From assembly GCA_964554535.1 (NCBI GenBank), contig CAZKPB010000007.1:1-64000 (forward strand): a DNA stretch of 64,000 bases. Reading direction: 5' to 3'. The notes under the pieces are model-generated. The model ran no database searches. It was not told the DNA's origin and was given only the letters and a program-made list of their open reading frames with translations. The stretch is from DMER64 sp964554535 (GTDB taxonomy: Bacteria > Bacteroidota > Bacteroidia > Bacteroidales > UBA932). Every line of letters starts with the position of its first letter. The first letter of the stretch is position 1. Positions 60,657 through 64,000 of the stretch are shown here, one piece after another. The position numbers and the translations under genes were made by a program.

Positions 60657-61238
60657 CTATCTTCTACGTTTAGATACTTCTTTAGGCTCTTGTTCGGAAA
60701 TGTTTGAGGGGATGGCCTCACGAACAATAGTCTGTTGCTCTTCATTCAGAGCAGCGTATTTCTTTCCCCATTGCTGCATTGCAAAGTCGTCACGGACTTC
60801 ATTGAATGCCTTCATAAGTTCATTCTGAACCTGAATGTAGGCGTCGTAGGAAGTACCGCGGTCGTTCTGCAAGGAAACGATGGCACGGGAAACCATATAC
60901 GGACCAAAGCCTTCAATTTCTTTTTCACGTTTTTCCGGAAGTGTGGGAAGGTCTGCCGGATTGGTGATAAATTCTTTGACTTTGTCTTTCAGTAACGAAA
61001 TATCCGTAGGTTCTCCTCCGGCAAATAGACGGTCACTCTGACTGATAAGCACTACCATAATGTTACGTCTGTTTACCTGGTCGGCTTCTGCTTGCTGGCT
61101 CTCATCTGCCATAGGGGGAAGGCGGCGTTGCAAGCCGGCGTCCACGTCCATGGTAGTGGTAACCAAGAAGAAGATAAGCAGCAGGAAAGCAATGTCTGCC
61201 ATAGAGCCTGCATTAATATCACCTGCTGGTCTTGCCAT
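60657..61238 (-). CDS. exbD: ExbD/TolR-family protein (first copy)
   Basis: 193 residues. The membrane helix with the conserved Asp reads INAGSMADIAFLLLIFFLVTTTM. The periplasmic region is longer than in the second copy (ISQSDRLFAGGEPTDISLLKDKVKEF, then a helical insert of about 90 residues ending KEVSKRRR). Tandem, different-length exbD genes behind exbB are normal in Bacteroidota. It follows the small membrane protein gene by 26 bp. Confidence 0.92.
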   Translation of the reverse strand: MARPAGDINAGSMADIAFLLLIFFLVTTTMDVDAGLQRRLPPMADESQQAEADQVNRRNIMVVLISQSDRLFAGGEPTDISLLKDKVKEFITNPADLPTLPEKREKEIEGFGPYMVSRAIVSLQNDRGTSYDAYIQVQNELMKAFNEVRDDFAMQQWGKKYAALNEEQQTIVREAIPSNISEQEPKEVSKRRR

Positions 61239-61264
61239 AATTCAATAATAATTAAATAATGTTA

Positions 61265-61699
61265 CTAATCTTTTTTTACTGCGTTATAGACAGAACCAAA
61301 AACAATGGCTAAAACTGTTACCAGCATCATAAAATAGGTAACATAAATAGCGGCGTCCGTAAATTTGGTAACGGTACCTTCTTTAACGGTTCCGTTTGCC
61401 AAGGTTACAGGGTTTCCGGGAGCCAAAAGATAGGCTCCGCCGACTACCACTACTACTCCGACGATGGTCAGAATAATACCCTTGAAGTTGATTTTACGTT
61501 CCTTTATGGTAAGAATAGGAAGAATGATAATCAACAACACGGTAAGGGCGAGCATAATATATGCCCAATCCAGGTATGCGTACGTCCAGGCGTCAATGGT
61601 AGGACCACCTTGTTCTCCTTTATAAACAAAGTAAAGCACGGTGAATACCAAACTGACTCCCATCAGCACCCATAGTGCTATTTTGGAAATTTTGTTCAT
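61265..61699 (-). CDS. Small four-helix membrane protein of the ExbB operon
   Basis: 144 residues with four hydrophobic segments (IALWVLMGVSLVFTVLYFVY, WAYIMLALTVLLIIILPIL, GIILTIVGVVVVVGGAYLL, IYVTYFMMLVTVLAIVFG). It belongs to no family I can name, but a protein of this size and topology regularly sits between exbB and exbD in Bacteroidota. It is 9 bp downstream of exbB. Role unknown. Confidence 0.85.
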   Translation of the reverse strand: MNKISKIALWVLMGVSLVFTVLYFVYKGEQGGPTIDAWTYAYLDWAYIMLALTVLLIIILPILTIKERKINFKGIILTIVGVVVVVGGAYLLAPGNPVTLANGTVKEGTVTKFTDAAIYVTYFMMLVTVLAIVFGSVYNAVKKD

Positions 61700-61708
61700 T
61701 GTAATGGA

Positions 61709-62452
61709 TTATTTTTCGTTTTTAACCAGGATGTCTACCAAAGAAATGGAAGCGTCTTCCATCTTCATAACGATACCGTCAATCTTTGATACCAGGTAGT
61801 TATAGAGCAATTGAAGAATAATGGCAACGATAAGACCAAATACGGTTGTGATCAAGGCGATCTTGATACCACCGGCTACAATGTTGGGGGAGATGTCACC
61901 GGCAGCTTCAATGGCGTCAAATGCACCGATCATCCCGATTACAGTACCCATAAACCCTAACATAGGAGCAATGGCAATAAACAACTGAATCCAGGTAAGA
62001 CCTTTTTCCAATTGGCTCATTTGTACAGAGCCGTATGAGGTGATGGATTTTTCAACAACTTCCAGGCCTTGGTCCATACGAGACAAACCCTGATAGAAGA
62101 TGCTGGCTACGGGGCCGCGTGAATTACGGCAAACTTCCAAAGCAGATTCTACACCGCCATCCTTAATGGCATCTTCCACTTTCTTGAGCAGTTTATCCGT
62201 ATTGGTGTCTGCCAAAGACAAATAAATGATACGTTCAATAGCCAAAGCAAGACCAAAAATCAAGCAGAGAAGAATGGTGGCCATAAAGCCGGCACCACCT
62301 TCAATGAATTTGGTCTTCAATTGTTGGTGGATGGGTACCTCAACTACCTGTTCGGTATTTGATGCGGAGGCTGCCTCTGTTTGAGCTGCTGCGTACTGGG
62401 CAGAGATGGTGATAAAGCCTAGTACTGCCAAAAATACGAAAAGTTTTTTCAT
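61709..62452 (-). CDS. exbB: MotA/TolQ/ExbB proton channel
   Basis: 247 residues. An N-terminal signal-like helix (KKLFVFLAVLGFITISAQYAAAQ) is followed by three ExbB membrane segments (FMATILLCLIFGLALAIERIIYL, WIQLFIAIAPMLGFMGTVIGMIGAFDAI, GGIKIALITTVFGLIVAIILQLLYNYLV). The Thr/Gly-rich channel motifs are intact. It heads the operon exbB, small membrane protein, exbD, exbD. No clear -7 box lies upstream; tRNA-Ser ends 58 bp upstream and readthrough is possible. Confidence 0.94.
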   Translation of the reverse strand: MKKLFVFLAVLGFITISAQYAAAQTEAASASNTEQVVEVPIHQQLKTKFIEGGAGFMATILLCLIFGLALAIERIIYLSLADTNTDKLLKKVEDAIKDGGVESALEVCRNSRGPVASIFYQGLSRMDQGLEVVEKSITSYGSVQMSQLEKGLTWIQLFIAIAPMLGFMGTVIGMIGAFDAIEAAGDISPNIVAGGIKIALITTVFGLIVAIILQLLYNYLVSKIDGIVMKMEDASISLVDILVKNEK

Positions 62453-62510
62453 TTTTTTGATTAATTAGAGTTAAGAATAGTTTATAGTTGTTTTTCAATT
62501 AACATTTATG

Positions 62511-62598
62511 CGGAGAAGGCGGGATTCGAACCCGCGAAACCCTTTTGAAGTTTACGCACTTTCCAGGCGCGCGCCTTAGACCACTCGGCCACCTCTCC
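62511..62598 (-). tRNA. tRNA-Ser (anticodon GGA)
   Basis: On the minus strand the acceptor GGAGAGG/CTTCTCC pairs over 7 bp with one G-U. The anticodon loop CTGGAAA gives GGA (Ser). A long variable arm (GTAAACTTCAAAAGGGTTTC) follows, as in class II tRNAs. The T arm is GCGGG/CCCGC and the discriminator is G. CCA is not encoded. 88 nt. Confidence 0.95.
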
Positions 62599-62649
62599 AA
62601 TAAAAAGTGGTGCAAGTTACTTATTTTTCTTGTATTCCAAACATCTGCG

Positions 62650-63678
62650 CTAAAATTCTCCATTTACGGGTTGTGAAAGAAAATATTCAACCTCTTTGTT
62701 GTCAGTATATTGTCCTGTTAATAACATAATTTTGGTAATGGCCGATTCTGTAGTAATACTCTCTCCGCCAAGTACTCCAATTTCTCTTAGGCGCGCGCCA
62801 CAGGCGTAAGAATCCATGGCGACGGTACCGGCGGGACACTGGGTGACGTTGTAGATGATGATCCCTTTTTGTATGGCTTGTGACAATGATTCCAGCAGCC
62901 AAGGGGCTGAGGGTGCGTTGCCCTGGCCAAAAGTCTCCAGCACCACGGCCCGCAACCCCTCAATGTTCAAAATGGCGTCCACCACTTTTTGTGCAATTCC
63001 GGGGTAAATCTTAAGCAGGGCCACGTCGGTACCCAACTGGGTATGAATGCGCAAGGGCTTGCCCCATCGCTCGGGATAGCGTATCAACTTCTTGTTGAAT
63101 TTGATATGGATGCCGGCCTCGGCCAGGGGCGGATAGTTGGGTGAGCGGAAGGCGCGGAATTCCTCGGCGTTGTATTTTATGGTGCGGTTGCCGCGGAACA
63201 GCTCGTCCTGAAAGAAGACACAGACTTCGGGGACCATGGGGTGGCCGTCACCGTCGGTGGCGGTGGCGATTTCCACGGCCGAGATGAAGTTCTCCTTGCC
63301 GTCGGTGCGCGGTAATCCTATGGGCAACTGGCTGCCGGTGAGGATGACGGGCTTTTCCAGGTTCTCCAGCATGAAGCTGAGTGCGGCGGCCGTGTAGCTC
63401 ATGGTATCGGTACCGTGAAGGATTACAAACCCCTGGTATTTCTTGTAGTTCTTGTCAATGAGTTGCGCCAGACGGGCCCAGAACGGGGGCTGGATGTCGG
63501 AGGAGTCCACAATGGGCTCAAAAGAAAGTGTATCAATGCGGTAACCAAATTTTTGCAATTCAGGAACTTCTTCCAGAATATGGTCAAACTTAAAGGGGAC
63601 CAGCTCTCCGGTTACCGGATGGGCCTTCATCCCAATGGTGCCCCCCGTATAGATGATGAGTATGGTGGGTGTATTCAT
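62650..63678 (-). CDS. ansA: Type I (cytosolic) L-asparaginase
   Basis: 342 residues without a signal peptide. Active-site motifs: ILIIYTGGTIGM with the Thr nucleophile, VDSSDIQPPFW, VILHGTDTMSYTAAALSFML with the Thr-Asp pair, and a Lys in GKENFISAVE. It resembles type I AnsA more than the exported enzyme at 3925-5145. It deaminates asparagine in the cytosol and may have an allosteric site. It lies 6 bp downstream of the tatD gene. Confidence 0.94.
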   Translation of the reverse strand: MNTPTILIIYTGGTIGMKAHPVTGELVPFKFDHILEEVPELQKFGYRIDTLSFEPIVDSSDIQPPFWARLAQLIDKNYKKYQGFVILHGTDTMSYTAAALSFMLENLEKPVILTGSQLPIGLPRTDGKENFISAVEIATATDGDGHPMVPEVCVFFQDELFRGNRTIKYNAEEFRAFRSPNYPPLAEAGIHIKFNKKLIRYPERWGKPLRIHTQLGTDVALLKIYPGIAQKVVDAILNIEGLRAVVLETFGQGNAPSAPWLLESLSQAIQKGIIIYNVTQCPAGTVAMDSYACGARLREIGVLGGESITTESAITKIMLLTGQYTDNKEVEYFLSQPVNGEF

Positions 63679-63684
63679 AGTATT

Positions 63685-64000
63685 TTACAATCCAAACAAA
63701 GATAATGCATTTTGTGTGGTTTGCCTGTCCACTTCTTCAAAGGAAATCTCTTTGATTTCGGCAATTTTTTTTGCCACAATCCGTACATAGGCGCTTTGGT
63801 TGCGTTGTCCGCGCCACGGAACGGGAGCGAGCCAGGGGGCGTCGGTCTCAAGCAGGATTTCGCTCAATTCTGTGTCGCGCACCACTTCTGCCAGGTGTGC
63901 GTTTTTGTAGGTGAGCACGCCTCCTATGCCCATTTTGAACTCTCCGTAGCGGTTGGCTTGGGCAAACAGTTCCCGGCTGCCGCTCCAGGCGTGCAGACTG
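63685..64000 (-). CDS. tatD: TatD family deoxyribonuclease (partial, C-terminal part)
   Basis: The frame is open to the window edge; 104 codons plus the stop are visible. SLHAWSGS is the conserved metal-site region (His then SGS). GIGGVLTYKNA and LLETDAPWLAPVPWRGQRNQ carry the catalytic Asp and the TDAPyl motif, and NALSLFGL is the usual end. TatD enzymes are metal-dependent 3'-5' exonucleases or D-aminoacyl-tRNA deacylase-like hydrolases. The N-terminal part lies beyond 64000. Confidence 0.92.
   Translation of the reverse strand, partial: SLHAWSGSRELFAQANRYGEFKMGIGGVLTYKNAHLAEVVRDTELSEILLETDAPWLAPVPWRGQRNQSAYVRIVAKKIAEIKEISFEEVDRQTTQNALSLFGL

Noticed and set aside
1..64000. Prophage or defence island
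   Set aside because: No phage structural genes, integrase, restriction, toxin-antitoxin or other defence genes were recognised; apart from the RAYT array the window is housekeeping.

Overview
The window looks like chromosomal DNA of a member of the Bacteroidota, most likely order Bacteroidales, with moderate GC. The case rests on four things. Upstream regions carry the Bacteroidota -7 element TAnnTTTG instead of sigma70 boxes, and Shine-Dalgarno sequences are mostly absent. Bacteroidota-typical families occur: SPOR and FISUMP lipoproteins, a BACON-like lipoprotein, a HU-CCDC81-type protein, DUF2795, split 5'-nucleotidase genes and paired TPM proteins. The aminoacyl-tRNA synthetase and RecA sequences fit as well. 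I cannot name the genus. Most of the window is ordinary core genome, densely packed with frequent 4-bp overlaps.

Layout. 1-1240: tRNA-Ala(TGC), a membrane-anchored HU-like protein and tRNA-Asn(GTT). 1345-3200: the clearest accessory island, a RAYT-like HUH transposase gene with arrays of hairpin repeats on both sides. 3331-8215: mntP, a secreted asparaginase, umuDC with a UmuD that lacks its catalytic residues, and a BACON-like lipoprotein. 8237-13541: metG, dnaG and trpS. 13606-22702: aroA, recA, rlmN-recX, a separately transcribed 44-codon ORF, a YgjP metalloprotease, prfB with its programmed frameshift, and an AddA/RecB-like helicase-nuclease. 22681-34578: an N-acyl-D-amino-acid deacylase, two apbE paralogs (one with an in-frame stop), lipoproteins, TPM proteins, phoH, a CapA-like protein, gcvT, an M28 peptidase fused to a TonB_C domain, and YitT. 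34578-46911: leuS, two AraC-type regulators, trkA, corrinoid adenosyltransferase, an ABC ATPase, folE, cca, holA, alr and tdk. 46923-57060: split 5'-nucleotidase, a Na+-exporter-like ABC pair, a frameshifted HHH/ComEA-like gene, rsmI, a TonB-like protein, udk, asnS and ahcY. 57151-64000: a LytTR/LiaF-like pair, phoA, an ExbB/ExbD operon, tRNA-Ser(GGA), a cytosolic asparaginase and part of tatD.

How the genes connect. Several themes recur. DNA repair and replication: umuDC, recA, recX, the AddA-like enzyme, dnaG, holA. Translation: metG, trpS, leuS, asnS, prfB, rlmN, rsmI, cca and three tRNAs. Envelope energetics: ExbB/ExbD, a TonB-like protein and a TonB_C fusion. Phosphate and nucleotide salvage: phoA, split UshA-like proteins, tdk, udk. 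Two asparaginases are present, one exported and one cytosolic.

The best candidate for an undescribed system is the RAYT plus its hairpin-repeat array at 1345-3200. Other notable points are the apparently catalytically dead, pre-trimmed UmuD; the broken apbE and HHH genes; the independently transcribed 44-codon ORF with its own promoter and terminator; and a recurring arrangement in which the -7 element ends only 4-7 nt before ATG, which predicts leaderless mRNAs.
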